The notes under the pieces were generated by a model. That model was given only the letters and a program-made list of their open reading frames with translations. It had not been told where the DNA came from and made no database searches. From Hansfordia pulvinata (taxonomy: Eukaryota > Ascomycota > Sordariomycetes > Xylariales), in contig BJKQ01000011.1 of NCBI GenBank assembly GCA_006538405.1, positions 328,001 through 392,000 on the forward strand: a stretch of DNA of 64,000 nt, given 5' to 3'. The position numbers and the translations under genes are program-made. This document shows positions 1 through 13,485 of the stretch, in pieces; position 1 is the first letter of the stretch, and the number at the start of each line of letters is the position of its first letter.

Positions 1-730
1 TGAGTGGGCAGGCCAGCGGGTGAGTGATATCCACCGTCGAGGGTGGGTGGTGTGAGAGAAGAGGAAGACGTCAAGAACAGGCAAAGGACGTGGGCCCCGT
101 CGAGTCGAGGGCAGAGGAAAAGGCACGGCGAAGAGGACAGGATGGTACCTATCCGTTCCGCTCGTCGTGCCGTACTGGTCGTGGTGGTGGGTGGGGCTTC
201 TGGATGGATGGAGACGGAGACGACGGGGATAGGACGGGGATGGGGGGCGAAGTGAAGGGGGAGGGAGAAGGGGGAGGCAGGTGGCAGGGTACCACGACGA
301 AGACAGCCGGATAGGATGGGCTGGGATGGGCTGGGATGTGGATGGGATGATGAGTCGTCGTGAGTCGCGTGGTTGGACCCGATCAGCCAACGAGAGCGTC
401 GAGCGACCGGGCCGGCAGTAGCGATGAGTGGAGACAGCGCTGCTGGCCTTGAGTTCGTCTTGTTGCCGCTACCTCGGCCGCCTCCACATTCAGCTATCTA
501 ATCGAAGTCTCGAGTACGAGCACCACCAAGCTCGTGCACTACATGTACAGCAGAGGTATCTTTCTTTCCACCTCTCTTCATGTTTCCAGACGAGGAGCTT
601 TGCCAGTCTTTGTCTCGTCACTCTACTACAAACCCAAGGTCTTGCTTGAGCTGACTATATGGGTTCTAGGGGAAAGAAACAAGCTGACAGCGATGAGGGC
701 GAGGCGAGAGCGGCGGCGGCGGCGACGGTC

Positions 731-762
731 GGGTGGTGGTGGTGGTGGTGGTGGTGGTGGTG
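731..762. repeat. (GGT)n microsatellite
   Basis: About ten tandem GGT units lie in an otherwise GC-rich noncoding stretch. They create poly-Gly and poly-Thr open frames that should not be read as genes. Confidence 0.9.
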
Positions 763-2018
763 AGCGCCGACAGAACCACGGACTGTGCCACTTCGCAAAG
801 ACCCAGCGAATACCTACCCAAGCTGACCAGATACTCGTAGGCGATGACTCTGGGTTCTCCGCTCACAGTGCTTTACCTGGCCTTCTTTCTGTCCCTCTTC
901 CTCCTCCTCCGCAGCACCTACGCGCAGCAGCAGCGCAGGCGGCGCAGGCGGACGGACAGGCTGGGGCCGGGACAAGGAAATGGGGCTTGGCCGGGAGGTG
1001 GGTGGCAAAGACTACCCGATCATTGCCCTGTAAGCCACTCTATTCCGTAAGTGGCTCCGGCTGGCCCTGGTTGCGACGCTTTTGGGGGTGGGACGTGCTC
1101 GACTAGGAGGATTCTGGAGCCGCCAAGCCCAGAGGCTTCACGGCGTAGCGTGGCGTTTGGCTCTGTCTGATGACTCCCTCGCACCACTCACAGATTGGCG
1201 CCTGATCGATGAGTCGTCCGTCGTCCCTCGGCTGCTCGTCTTCTCCTTGGGCTGCCGCCGCCGTGCACGGTACGAGAGAAGCCCCGCGGCGGCGGAGGCG
1301 GAGTCAACGGTCATCAGCGTGTGCCAGGTACAAGTCCACACCCGCTCACTCACACAAAGGTTTGACGGACGGCGAATCCGGCTGGCTGCCTCTTGCTGAT
1401 CTCTTACCGCTTCGCGCTTCTGTGATACCATCAAGCGACGCAGAGGAGGACAGACGGCAAATTCGAAATCCAGATCCCGCCCGGTGCCTGCTGAGGAACG
1501 CACAGTAGGTGGTCTCGAAACACTAGACAAACGCAACCAGCCAGACTCTCGGGCAAGACTCGGCGACAACGACAAGACAGGCCACACGTGAGGCGCTGGG
1601 AGCCAGTTGACAGATCTTTCGCAGTGACTCAAAAAGGCCCCGTCGGCGGCAAAGTGCCACTGTGTGCAGATGAATGACAGAGGCGGGCAGGCGAGGAAAG
1701 AACGGCGATAGGGAGGGCCAGTGCACTACGAGTGGCGCGTCGCAGGTCATTCTCCTTTGTTGGTCTTGGCCCGACAAAGAGGCGAAATATGGCAAGAGGC
1801 AAAATTCGTGTCTTGCCTCTGCTGAAAGCCCCTGATCGGTCCCCCCTATTCTGGTCGGCTGATTTCATCGATTGACTCTTTTGACCGGTGCTGGTTGGCG
1901 TGCCCGCTTCCGGAGGTGCGGTTGAACGCCATGGAGATCACAAAGTGACTCCAAGGCATAGCGACCTGATCAATACGAGTAACGGTCAAGGTTCGAAAGC
2001 TATCAAATAATGCTGAAA

Positions 2019-2041
2019 GGGGGGGGGGGGGGGGGGGGGGG
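2019..2041. repeat. 23-nt poly-G run
   Basis: An uninterrupted run of 23 G residues lies in noncoding sequence. It is a G-quadruplex candidate and a likely spot for length error or length polymorphism. Confidence 0.9.
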
Positions 2042-2640
2042 TTCGGCCGGCACTCTCGGGGATGGGTGGGCGTTGGCCGGCTCGGAGGTGCCGGGCGCAG
2101 GCAGATATCGGGGAACGGCCGCAGGGGCTCGGCCAGATCTCGTGCTCCAGTGTGGCGGCAAGACTTTTGGTCCATGAGGAGGAAGTGACAGTCGGAACAG
2201 GCAGAAGAGTTGTCGACGTGGGCGCTTTCTCGAGCAACCCACGCTGCGCTGAGGACCCAAGTTGTGTCCATTGTCGCATGGCGACCGCTCGCGCTGCTGC
2301 ATCGCTGGCGGCCAAGAAGGCGGAGATGGGCCTGAGCTGCCGGTCGGCACAAGGCACGACCCGTATCGAGAGGAGAAAATTTGACTGACATGGCCTGCCG
2401 TGATGCATGAGCTGGAGCGACGTGTGCGTGGGCTTGCCGCTGGCTCGCTGGAACTACTGCATGGCCCAGGCCGGCTCGTCACGGCTGGCTCGTATGGAGT
2501 GAGACGCCCGGGATGGCTTGCCGCAAGACATCGATAGGTTGCTCTCACGATCCGGCGGGCCAGAGCGGTCGAGCAAGTTGATGCGAGAGCCATGACTCTC
2601 CAATCCGTGACAGGGCACAAGCTATGGCTTGCGCCGCCGC

Positions 2641-2710
2641 GACCGCGACGACGGGGACGGCGATGACGGCGATGACGACGACGACGACGGGGACGACGGA
2701 GACGACGACA
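2641..2710. repeat. GAC/GACGGC-type triplet repeat
   Basis: Imperfect tandem GAC, GGC and ACG triplets run for about 70 nt. They generate artificial poly-Thr and poly-Val frames on the two strands. Confidence 0.8.
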
Positions 2711-5193
2711 ACAGCCACGATGGGCCGGCTCACACGAGTACTCGTACTTGCCCGCAATGTCCTCCGCACAGGGTGTGAAGAGGGGCGGCCTGCAATAAGC
2801 AGCACTGTGATTGGAGGAATGGTGTCATGTGTGGGGATCGGCAAGTGAGAAGGGCCGGGCCAGAGATATTACCAGTAATTTTTGAGGAGAGGCTGGCGTT
2901 TCGCGGCCTGCACTGGCCGTCGGTAGAGGGTGCACAAGCCTCCAGGGCACCCATGTCAAGGCGCGGTGAGCATCCTACAGGTACCACGCGTACGCGTAGG
3001 TCAGGTACTCGTCATGACCTGAGGCGGCGACGTCCTCTTACGAGTATCCCCGCATTCTGCTGGGAGATGTTGGTGTTGACCTGGACATCTTCATCTGTCT
3101 TCTTGATGAGGAATTCTGCCTGTTATCTTTTACTTTCTGTAGCCCACACGCTTGGTGTCTTGTCCTTCGATGGATGTCTTCTGGAACACACCTCCGACGG
3201 GTGGAATAAGTTCTCGTACTCGCACGAGCGTGAGTACCCAACTCGTACAAGGCCCTGCCAGCGGTTGCGTGCGTCTTCAGCTCGATGGTGAGAGGCCGGG
3301 GGGATTCTGGCGAACAGAGGGACAAAGACCCTGATGTCTCATTGGCCATACTGCTGGAGACAGACCCGCAATGCAGTCGTGGACGCAGCTATGGCCTAGC
3401 CATAGGCGGTATGGCTTGCATGCACATTACTGCAATCAGCGCCGCCAAGCCAAGGAAGAGTCATCCAGGGCGCGGTGGTTCTCATCAGTGTTCGCTTGCA
3501 GCATGTGTGCCTTCCATGCTAGAAGCCACGGCAGCGTGAACAGCTGCTCGCCAGGTACGGCTCCGTGCCTAATGTACTTAGGTACCCAGCTCTGTGCCTG
3601 GCGTCGCCCTCTGCTGCTTGTACCTGCGCTTCCATCACGGCCAGCCGACATGATCCCGTCCGGTCGGGGCCATTCGGCGCTCGTATCAGCCATGGCCGGC
3701 ATCCCATTCGCGTCCAATCCCATTCCGCATCCACCACGGACGGCCTCGTCGCCCTCCTTCACCCCTCGACTTGGACCGTGCGTCCGCCCTCTTGCGCAGG
3801 AGGAGTCGCGTCCTGCCCCTGGGCCATCTTAATTCTTCGCCCCGAACACTGCTGCCGCCGGCTAACGACCATCCATCGCACCGAATCTGGGCTGGCTGGC
3901 TTCCGACAGCGAGTCGAGCGCGTGTCACAAACGACGCGAGGGAGCGGCACAGGCGCGTTCCCCCCTCCGCCGTGATACACCCGCCGGGGCGAGCCCCCTG
4001 GGCCAGAGGCGAATCCGGCTCCCAGTCGCAATGAAAGCTGCGAGAACGGCCGCATCTTGTCGAGGGGGAGATACGAGTATCGTGTGTCGTCTCGCCTTAT
4101 CGCACCATACCATACATTGGATGCTTGGTGTGAGGTGTGGGACTTGGGAGCGGCCGACGGAGGTGACGAAGCGCCCGCATTGCCACTCGCAGCTTTTAAT
4201 TTGCACCGGCCTCACCATGGCAAATCTGATCCAAATTGCGACCGCCTGCCAATGATTACCACCGCTATTTCGATTACGAGTCTGTGAGATATCTACGAGT
4301 ACGAGTACCTAGGTACTTGCTGTACGGAAGGCGGAGTATGTGGACAGATCAGGCACGCCCACCCACTCACGCCACTCATCATTCCTCGTCAGTGTCGTGT
4401 CGTGTCGGCGTCGGCCTGGTGAACCGCTCGATGCGCCCCGCTTTTTCTGGCCTGCCGGCTGGCACGAGCGACTCAGGCACTCATCGGGCCTGTAGGTACT
4501 TAGTATTCTACGAGTACGCCGGCTTGCTGCAACAGGGCCGATCAGAGAGCGGGCAGCAGAGGCGAGACTTTGCCCAACGCTCCCGGACAGTCTTCCAGCG
4601 TCCCAACCTTGGCCAGTGCCTAATGGTATTCGCAGGCCCGCACCTGACCACCCAAGCGCTTCCACACTGCCACAAAGTGCCACTGCCACCACTCTCGGCG
4701 CCATTCACTCTCTCACGGTCAACTGCGCCGTTAGCGTCCTGGTCCTGCCCCATTCTGCCTGCACCTGGCCACCGGCTCTATTTTTGGCCCTCCAGACCTG
4801 TCAACCGCGGCCCGGGCACGCCGGGCTGTGCTCGTCGCGTCGTTGGCGGCCAACATGAACCTCGTCGATGGTTGCGCGCGCTCTCTCTCTCTACGGAGCC
4901 AGCCGATGCTCGCAGAGGCGACCGGCCGCTCCGCCAGACATGCGGCTGAAAGACGAGCTGCCCCGTTATCGTCGCCAATTTCCTAGCCCCTCTGCGAGCT
5001 GATTCGCCTCGCCCATGGGCTCCGTCCGGCCAGGGCCTTCCGCGCGCGCCCGGGTCACGATTCATGAGCCGCCGAAGACCCCGTCGCTCGCGCTTCAGCT
5101 GCTGGCTACTTTGACAAGCGCTTACGATGAGGCGGCTTTCGACACCTCAGCTGGCTGGGGCACAGCAGATCCACGACGGTGCGATCGACACCA

Positions 5194-5219
5194 GCCGCCG
5201 CCGCCGCCGCCGCCGCCGC
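5194..5219. repeat. (GCC)n microsatellite
   Basis: About eight tandem GCC/CCG triplets in noncoding sequence. Confidence 0.85.
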
Positions 5220-5962
5220 GAAATGGGCCGCCATGTCCGCTGCTGTTGCCCGAGCTCTAGGGCAACCCGGTTGCAAAAGTATTGAATGCCCTTCTCACGA
5301 GGCTGACTTGGTCATCATCTTGTTGGGCGACTCGGCCCCGAACCACCCCCGTCACGGACTACCTTGGCGAATAAGTCGATAGACGATGGGAATCCGCAAG
5401 AGGGAGGCATCTCGTAAACGGAAAGAAGCAATACGGGTACGGGCTGAGTGAGACCATGTTCAAAGTCCGCCCCCCATATCTGGGACGCGACCGGCCATGC
5501 CGTGCAAGCCCCCGATATCGCAGCCGCGGCTGTCCTGTCTTGAGCACGGCCTGCTTGGCGCCGGGCCTCTCTGATCTGACTTTGTGTGCACAATCACCCG
5601 CGGGCCCTATTTACTTTGTGGCACAATGCCTTTGAAGACCCAGGTCTAGAAGGCTCAGCTGCAAGAGCAAGAATCGCCCGCCGGCCCCGTCCAGGTCTTC
5701 GCGTCTGGCAGCCCTATCTCTTTTGACGTCCCCCTCGGGTCTCAGTAGGCATGTCGGCCAGCCGCCCCGGAGGCCGCGATGTCGGAGCCGGTCAGCAGGA
5801 GCACCCACTTACACGCAGAGAAGCGGCCGGGCTCTGCAAAGGCCTTCGATGGCGAAGTTGGCTGCGTCACATCGCGCAAGCCCGCAGCGAATCACATCGC
5901 TTCCATTCAGCCACAGGTGAAGACCCGCCTGAGACGGGGGTACAAGATGGGAATGGCGAGGA

Positions 5963-5965
5963 GGA

Positions 5966-6001
<36 letters not shown>

Positions 6002-6014
6002 AAAAGAAAGAAAG
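5963..6014. repeat. (GAAA)n microsatellite
   Basis: Roughly twelve GAAA units with one interruption near position 6000. The purine-only strand produces a false Lys/Glu-rich frame. Confidence 0.9.
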
Positions 6015-9000
6015 GGTGTTATGTCAGGATGTTGCTCGATGATACGAGTACTCTCCATCGCTTCCACGGACTGTCCATATCACACACCAAGAATGAAGAA
6101 GAAAAAAAACTCTTCACACCCTCTCCGTCTCCGTCTAGCTTCTCGAGAACAGATTGCAGACTGACGGTTTGTCTGTGAGGTTTCCCATTTCAGGAACCTA
6201 CTCGGACCCGGGTTTGGTACTCGTAGACTCCAGGACATTCTGTGGAGCCTGCCACTCTGCCCGCGGTGGTACCACGTTTGAGTGTAGGTACCGTAGCTGC
6301 AGCCTATTAGTGAGCCAGACGGCAAGGAATATCTGCAATGCTGATAGGGGATTTTGCGCTAACAAGGAGCCATCCACGACGTCGTTTCGCCATGGTCAGT
6401 CCTGCGAGTATCTCCCACCGAAAATGTGCCAGCTGTCTACGTTTGCATAACAGTAATCAGTACGGTCTGGAGGGGGCGGGCAACAGCGGACGGAAGCAGG
6501 CCCCATCCACGAGGCGGGCCACTCGGAAAACAAGGCTGTGTCATCCCTCCCCCTCCCGTCGTGGGTTGGGTATCTTCCCGAGTCCATGTCTTTCGAGCCA
6601 CACCCGAGTTTATGATCCCAATCCCAATCAAGGGTTTGCATCAATCCTCTTTGCTCGGTGACGAGGCGGACGGGGACGGTGGGTCACCCTGTCATGCGTA
6701 TGGGTGGGTGGTGAGCAATGAGTCAAAAGAGAAAAGAAGGGAGTCCACCTCCTCAAAGAGTTGCTCGTGTTGTTATTATTGTCCAGGGCGGGGGGCTCCA
6801 CACAGCCCAAAGGGCAAATAGGCAACATGGGACGCAACGCATCGCAACGCGGGTGGGAAAAGCGCTGGGTACGGGTTGATGATCCACATCACTACCTACC
6901 TACGTCTTACCCAGGGGCCTGATCGACGTCCGCATTGCGGCGCAGCAGCCCAAAAACGCATCATAACCTTAAAGGTTGTATTTTGGGTGCTCCCTGTCTA
7001 CGAGCATATTCTCTGGAGTGCCGGCTGCTTGACGTCCAGTCATTTATTTTGGGGCAGCAGTACTCGTATCCCGCACTTGGGCAGAAACAAGCATGATTCA
7101 CATTGGCAGCCCCGGAGAGTCCGCATGTATACTCGTACGAACACTGGCCGGCCCGTATGGAAAGAGTCACGGGGCGGAAACTCTTCGGAGCAGCCCCCCC
7201 CCCCCCCACAGAGCGCTGCCCAGCAGGGCCGGGATGGCGTCGTGTCGTTCGTGCTATGGAGAGACGGAGAGGTGGAAGCGAAACAGTCAAGAGACCCCGG
7301 TGTGCTGCCTCGTCATATTCATCGTCATCGTCATCGTCGTCGCCGCCCCCCAGCTAGTGGGGAGATGGGGCCTCCACTGTGACGAGCAGATAGGCGGGCA
7401 GGTATCTACCAGCACCGAAGCTGAGGGGCAGGGCCACGGTCCCCGTGACAGCGGCAGCGGGCGGAGGCGGAGGCGGAGGCGGCGGCGGAGAAGGGAGAAG
7501 GTCACGAGACGCGACGGCGGAGGGGAGCGCGCGGTCTCGGGGCTCGCGGGGGCTCGCCGGGCGGGAAAGGTTCATACGTCAGGTGACCGTGGACGCCGGG
7601 GGCTCCGACGAGTGGGCGTCTGGGAGCGGGCGGGCCGTGTGGCGATGATGACGAGAGCGACGCTGCCCCCTCATTTGTCATGATTGAATGATTATGACAA
7701 TGCACTGAACAAGGCTCTGGCGTGCACGTCGCCGGTAGGTAAGGCTATCGAGGATCCCATACTTCTGCTCCTGCGATGCCGACTACCTTGGTCTTTGGAG
7801 GCACGTTAACCCGGCTCCATTAGGTAGGGCTGTTCCAGCGGGCGAGGCCGAGGCCGAGGCTATCGCCAACTTAGGGAGTAAAGTGGCAGCCGGGCACTGC
7901 CTGGGCGCCGGGGCAGTCACAGTCACAGGCCTCCCTCGGGCAGGAGTGGGAGCTGCTGCGCCCACTCGACCCCGCGGGCCAGCTTCTCGTTAGCCCCAAC
8001 CTGGAGGTTCTACGAGTACCTAGGTACCCACGCTACCCACGCTACCTACTCGTGTGGGACCCTCTCGCGGCTCTACTCGTACATGTAAGCACGGGTCACG
8101 GAGCGAGGGCGAAGGCGAAGGCGAAGGCGAGGGGCGAGGGCGGAGGGCGAGCCTCATCACCGAGAACGTTGACTTTGTTGTTTAGGTAAGCTACTTTCCT
8201 CTTTCTGTCTCTCTCTCTCTCTGTTTCTCTCCCTCTCTCCCGCGCGCCCAACGATGACGACGAGCTGAATCATAGCACTGCACAGCCTGGTTGATCAGCT
8301 GCCGGCGAGTTCTGGACCCGAGCAGACAGCCCGGAGTTCCCGTCCCGGGCGTGAAGAATGAGTCGAAGCTCTCCGTGTGCGTGACCAGAAGGAAATTTGC
8401 GGCAGGCGGACAGGGCTGACGGGGCAGGGCTGATGAGGCAGCCAGGGCGAGGGCCGCCCAGTCACCCGGAGCAAGTTCGGGAGGCGGGCACGTGTTGCGG
8501 CAACCAGCACAGACAGAGAGACGGAGACAAGAGAGACAGACAGGGCTGGGCGTACGATGGCAGTGCTTGCCGAGCAAGATACTCGTACTTACCAGTGATC
8601 CTGTTGTACTCGTCGGTATGGGCTATTCTGGACTCTCTGGGGGGCGGCGATCTGCGGGTTCGAGGCGGTTCTAGAGCGGGTTGAACAAGGTACGGGAGGT
8701 GGCATCTCAAGAGCCCTGGTCAGAGGGGTTTTGCTGGGTTCTATTACTCGTACTTTTCTTTTTTGCCCATGTCTTCCAGATGGGAAATCCCATCCTGCGG
8801 CCCTGTTTCCGCCCCAGCTCGGGCTCGTTCGAGTTAGGTACTCGTATGCGTCTCCTGGAGCGGTATCCACCGCCGCCTACCAAGCTCATAATGGGATTTC
8901 GTGTCGTGTCATTGGGCTTGATCAGGACGCGCGGGCATGTGCGGACGGGCCACCCGCGCGTTCCAGCTCAGGGACCAGTACCACGAGTTACGGATCGGCG

Positions 9001-10230
9001 TACTCGCACCTCCTCGGCCGTCGAAGAGTGGTAATGCCCTCCCCCGGCTTGGGTCCACTCGCACCGGAACCCCCTTTTTGCCCCACGAGGATGAGGAATG
9101 ACTAATAACCAAGGTACCTATAGTTACTCGACGCGACGACGTTGGACGCCTGGGGAGGCGTGGGAGGGTCACTCGTAGGGACCATCTACTCCGCCATCTT
9201 CCACTCGGTGGAGCAGCATCTGCCCGCCTTGGAAGTCTGGAGTATGGGGCGCGGGAAAGGTACGAGTAGTTGGTTAATAGTACATGAGCTTGCGGAGGAC
9301 AGGTCCGCACTTCACCCTTGGTAGGTGCGAGTACTCGCAGGCACTCGAAGACGGAGAGCGGGCAGCGCATGGACTTGACGATTACGGTCTATTGTCGGGT
9401 CCACTTCTTCCCGAACTCGGTTCCAGCTGTGGTGGCTTCTTGTCCCTTTTGGTCGTCTGCCCGTCATGTCTTTTCATGTCCGTGGTCTCGCCGGGTCCCG
9501 CGGATCGGATCTGTCCTCTTCTGTCTTGCATTACGAGCACTCGGTACATGTGCCTCTCCCACGTGTGTACTCCGTTCCTGCCGCCGCCCGTCTGCCGACA
9601 AATCCAGAAGCGCTGATAGGGCGATGGCCGGAGCGCACGAGTGCCTAATCTCGTACTCGTACAGGGCCGCCCATCGGTCGGTCGGTCGGCGGCCCCTCCT
9701 ATTGGGTCCAGCAGTCCCCGGGCAATCCCCAAATCCAGGGTCCAGTGTCCTGTACTCGTAGGTGCCCAGTCACCCAGTACCCAGTCCGGGCAGACACTGA
9801 GATGATAGGGCACCAAGGGACTAAGTACCTTAGGTACGTTAAGGTACCTACCTGTAGCCTGCTTCGCTATTCTCCATTAACTCGCATTGGATGACGTTCA
9901 ACAGGTGACTGACGAGACCCTCGAACCCGAGCCCCGCCCGTCTCGCCGGCTTCGGCCTCGGGCAACCAACAGGCAAGAGCGACGGCTTCCCGTATCCACG
10001 GCGAACACGCCAGAACATCCTGGCGCCGGGACCGCCCATTCTGGGCCCGGGCGCCGGCGACCGTTCTCGACTCGACATGGAGGCTTTGGTCGTGTCTTTG
10101 GAAAACACGCTGTCTTGCTTGGCCTCGCCACTCCCCCTTCGCGATACGAAGGCCAGGCCAGGCCAGGCCGCGTCGCGCCACGCCGCGCCCATCGAACCCG
10201 GGAGAAACCGTGTGCTGACCGGTCGAGTCA

Positions 10231-10280
10231 CCCGCCGCCGCCGTCGCCGTCGCCGTCGTCGTCGCCGCCGGCGTCGTCGC
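10231..10280. repeat. CGCCGT-type triplet repeat
   Basis: Tandem CGC and CGT triplets over about 50 nt, giving poly-Arg or poly-Ala/Thr frames without coding support. Confidence 0.8.
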
Positions 10281-10590
10281 TATCGGCGTCCGCCTTTCAT
10301 TCATCCACAACGCCACGGCGCCAACACGTGAGCGTGATGGGGGTTTGTGCGGCGGCAGGCGAATGCGCCTGACAAAAAAGCCCATACCAAGATTGCCGCC
10401 ATGGTGGCCCTCCCCACCTCGTAGGTGGGCATCATCTCGGCTTATCATCAAAGTGTCGATCTGCAGAGGCGGGCATGAACCCAGCCACGGCTGTGCGTAG
10501 AAATGCCCATCTACTCGTACGAGCACTCGCTACGCGCATATCCCACCAGATTGCCATGCTCGGTCCGCCGTCAGCCAGCTTGGGCCCCCG

Positions 10591-10611
10591 GCCGCCGCCG
10601 CCGCCGCCGCC
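10591..10611. repeat. (GCC)n microsatellite
   Basis: Seven tandem GCC triplets in noncoding sequence, followed by a short ACCTC repeat. Confidence 0.8.
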
Positions 10612-12226
10612 ACCTCACCTCACCTCACTGCACCACCGCACGGCCCGGGGCGTGTGCGCGCGCGCGCCCGGTGCCTCTCGCTGCGCCTGTGGGTTTGTCC
10701 CCCATCACGGGCACCTACCAAACAGTACGAGTACCAGGCGTGGCCTGTCCGGCTCCGGGCACCACCTGCACCACCTGCACCACCTGCACGCACCAGCACC
10801 ACTAATAACACCACCTCACCGAGCAGGAATGACATGCTTCCGTGTAAAGAAACCCCCTTCCCCTCCTCTCCTCTCCCATGCCAGGCAGCAGTCAAGCTGG
10901 TCAGACGCCCAGTCGCCGCAGTGACAGCCATGTCTGATCCTGCACGCGGGGGGGCCGGCCGGGGGGAGGGGGCAGATGAACAGGGATTTTGCTCTCCCAT
11001 GGTCCCGTCTCACTCGCAAAGAAAGGCAAGGTAAGGCACATACTCGTAGCAAGAAACAAGAGCCCAGCCGCTCACTCCCATGTGTCAGAAAGGTCAGGGA
11101 AGCTGACAGCCGCGCCGGTGGGTTTTCTCGTGGAAGCGCAGGTTGGTGGTGGCAGGCGAGGGGGTTGCATAAACATCTTGGTAACCCTGTAAGGATGTAG
11201 ATGTGGTTCCACGAGGGCAACCCAATCAGGTTCGCAGCGGCGCGTGCTCTCGTGCTCGATATATACGGTAAATGAGATTCCATCTTTGGATCCTACTCGT
11301 GCCACCGCTCCGTCGCTTGTCGCCACTTCTCATACAACGCAGGCAAGCCCTTTTTTCGGCTGCAGAGTCGTCTCGTTGGGAGAATGATGAGTCGCGAGGG
11401 CCACCGTGGACGACGGCACAGTCCGAATTCCAGGCTGTTGAGCCGTCTCTCAGACAAACCGACAAGCAGCTCGTCGGCAATAGGGGAGTCGGCAGGCACG
11501 TGTAAAAGCTGGCCCGTCATGTCGCTTTTCCCGGAGCATCTGCTCTCGTCGCACACCACGAAACTCCCGCCCACGGAAAGCGGCCGACAGACGTACGAGT
11601 ACCGGACCCAGGGTGCAGATTACCGGCTGGCTGCCCGTCTGCCTCTGCGGGCAACACAAGAAGATGTCCTCGACAAACAGCCAGCCGGCACCGTGAGACA
11701 CAAGGCGACGCCCACTCTCATGCAGACGCCGTAGCCGCCGTCGGCATCCACACGACGACTGGAAAAAAGGGGAGAAACCCTCGAGGACTCTTCTCACGCC
11801 GCTGCCGCGTTCATGCTTTGTATGATGTATACCTGAGGCGGTGGGGCTCCGCCTCGTCTCTCAGGCCCGACGACAAGTCATAGCAACACCCGTGAAGCCC
11901 TCGCAGGAAACGAAAAGGGAAGAATTAGAAAAGAAAAGAAAAAAAAGAAACGGAAACAGGCCCCGCGGAGCTGGGATGCCTGGCTACAGGAGAGGAAACG
12001 AGGATAGCCGGTCTCGGCTCGTCTCATCGTGGTCATACAAAAGGAGAACAGGGCTGCTGTGCCGCCGGAACCTCTGGGCTCTGCGGCGGCCAGGCGTGCG
12101 GCCGCCGGTGAGTCACGACGGCGAGCGAGCGAGCGCCTGGGGGTGTTCCATCAGCAAACCAAGGCCGTCCTCGTGCAAGCACAGGGGCTGGAGCTCGGGC
12201 TCCCTTTGACGCCGCCAAACCCCAAA

Positions 12227-12249
12227 CCCCCCCCCCCCCCCCCCCCCCC
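12227..12249. repeat. 23-nt poly-C run
   Basis: An uninterrupted run of 23 C residues, the same length as the poly-G run at 2019-2041 but in the opposite orientation. Confidence 0.9.
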
Positions 12250-13485
12250 TTCTCCACGTAGTCAAGTCATCAGGTTGGGCGTGAGTGGTGAGCACGAGAA
12301 AACGATCCACACAGGTCAGGCGGCTCGTGGTCACAATGTGATACGACCCGGATGGCTCGGAGGGGCATCATTCCTGATCTGGGCGGAGCAACTGCGTGTG
12401 CTGATTGCTTACCGCAGTCTCCGGCTGTAGGTGGACTCCCGTGCCGCAGCGCCGGGCCCCTTTTCAGAGTCAGGATTCGTTCCGGGAGCCGAGACGAGAG
12501 GAGTTGTTTGCGTGTGCATAGACACGGGGAGCGAATCGTACGCAGCTGTTGGCACGTCCCACTAACCGCGTCAGATCACAACAGTTAATCACGGCACTCC
12601 CCTTCTCCGGCACGACAGCCTACGCTTCTACCGGCGCGGCAGACGAAGAGCGTGATCCCACGCAGTGAAGCGGTGTCACTCGATCGCATCATGCCCTATC
12701 ATGGCTCCAGGATTCGGTGGTTGCAGTGATGCAGAACCCGTGTCAAGAACGCCTTCAGTGAGTGAATAGCAGTTTCTACCTCGACAACGGCGGAGCTAAA
12801 ATTGTGCTCCTGCTTGAGCCCCTGGGCTCTCCCCGTAGAAATACACAGGTTGTGTTCTTTGCGAGCAGCTCCAACAAGCAATTACGCCTCAGCAACTTCG
12901 CTGCAACCAATGCTGTAGTATATGCTATTAGAAATTGGTTCCCAGGACTCAGTCCCTGCTGTCGACGCTGTGCCTGAGTAGGGAGTCCCTGGAGCCCCCT
13001 GGGTCATGACCAAACCTCACATTGTGGCGCTACGTCAATATCACCACTTTTGAACACATCCACGATGAATCTAGCGGGAGATAACAGAGATAGCTCGAAT
13101 CTAGTCATCCAACACCAGCAGGCGTGAAACCTTGTCATCGTCAGATCTCCGCGGGTTCCAATGCAGCTCGACGGGGCTGACTTGGCGGTCAGTCGGTCTT
13201 GGAATCTCGAGGAACGCACCAGGTAAGAACTTCTTATTAACGTGTCACAGTCCCCGCTAGAAGTTCACAGCAAGAGCAAGTTGTCCCATTCACACCAGCA
13301 GAAACACGCCAATGAAAGCGACAGACACTCGTCCCGCTTCTCATTTCAAAAGCCACCTTACTAGCTGACCCTCAATGTTGTTTGATAATCTCTTGCGATC
13401 ACGACCGAGTCGCCAGACTTTCACAACGTCTCAGGGCACCGGACGAGAAGTGTGAGGAAAAAAAGAGATACATCACGGCGGCATC

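Larger units (their letters stand above)
1..13485. other. 13.5-kb gene-free region with simple repeats and dispersed short palindromes
   Basis: I find no reading frame here with a recognisable domain or a convincing exon-intron series. The longer open frames are low-complexity translations of GC-rich triplet repeats (poly-Arg, poly-Gly, poly-Pro, poly-Thr) that overlap one another in several frames. What is visible is dozens of copies of TACGAGTA or TACTCGTA, scattered TAGGTACCTA-like blocks (for example near 4302, 8019 and 9826-9852), pyrimidine tracts (near 8208) and many microsatellites. It may be a long intergenic or subtelomere-like interval or may carry noncoding transcripts; the sequence alone does not decide. 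Confidence 0.6.

Noticed and set aside
7093..7683. 196-codon frame on the plus strand
   Set aside because: Its composition is driven by GGA/CGG triplets and several frames overlap; no domain or splice pattern.
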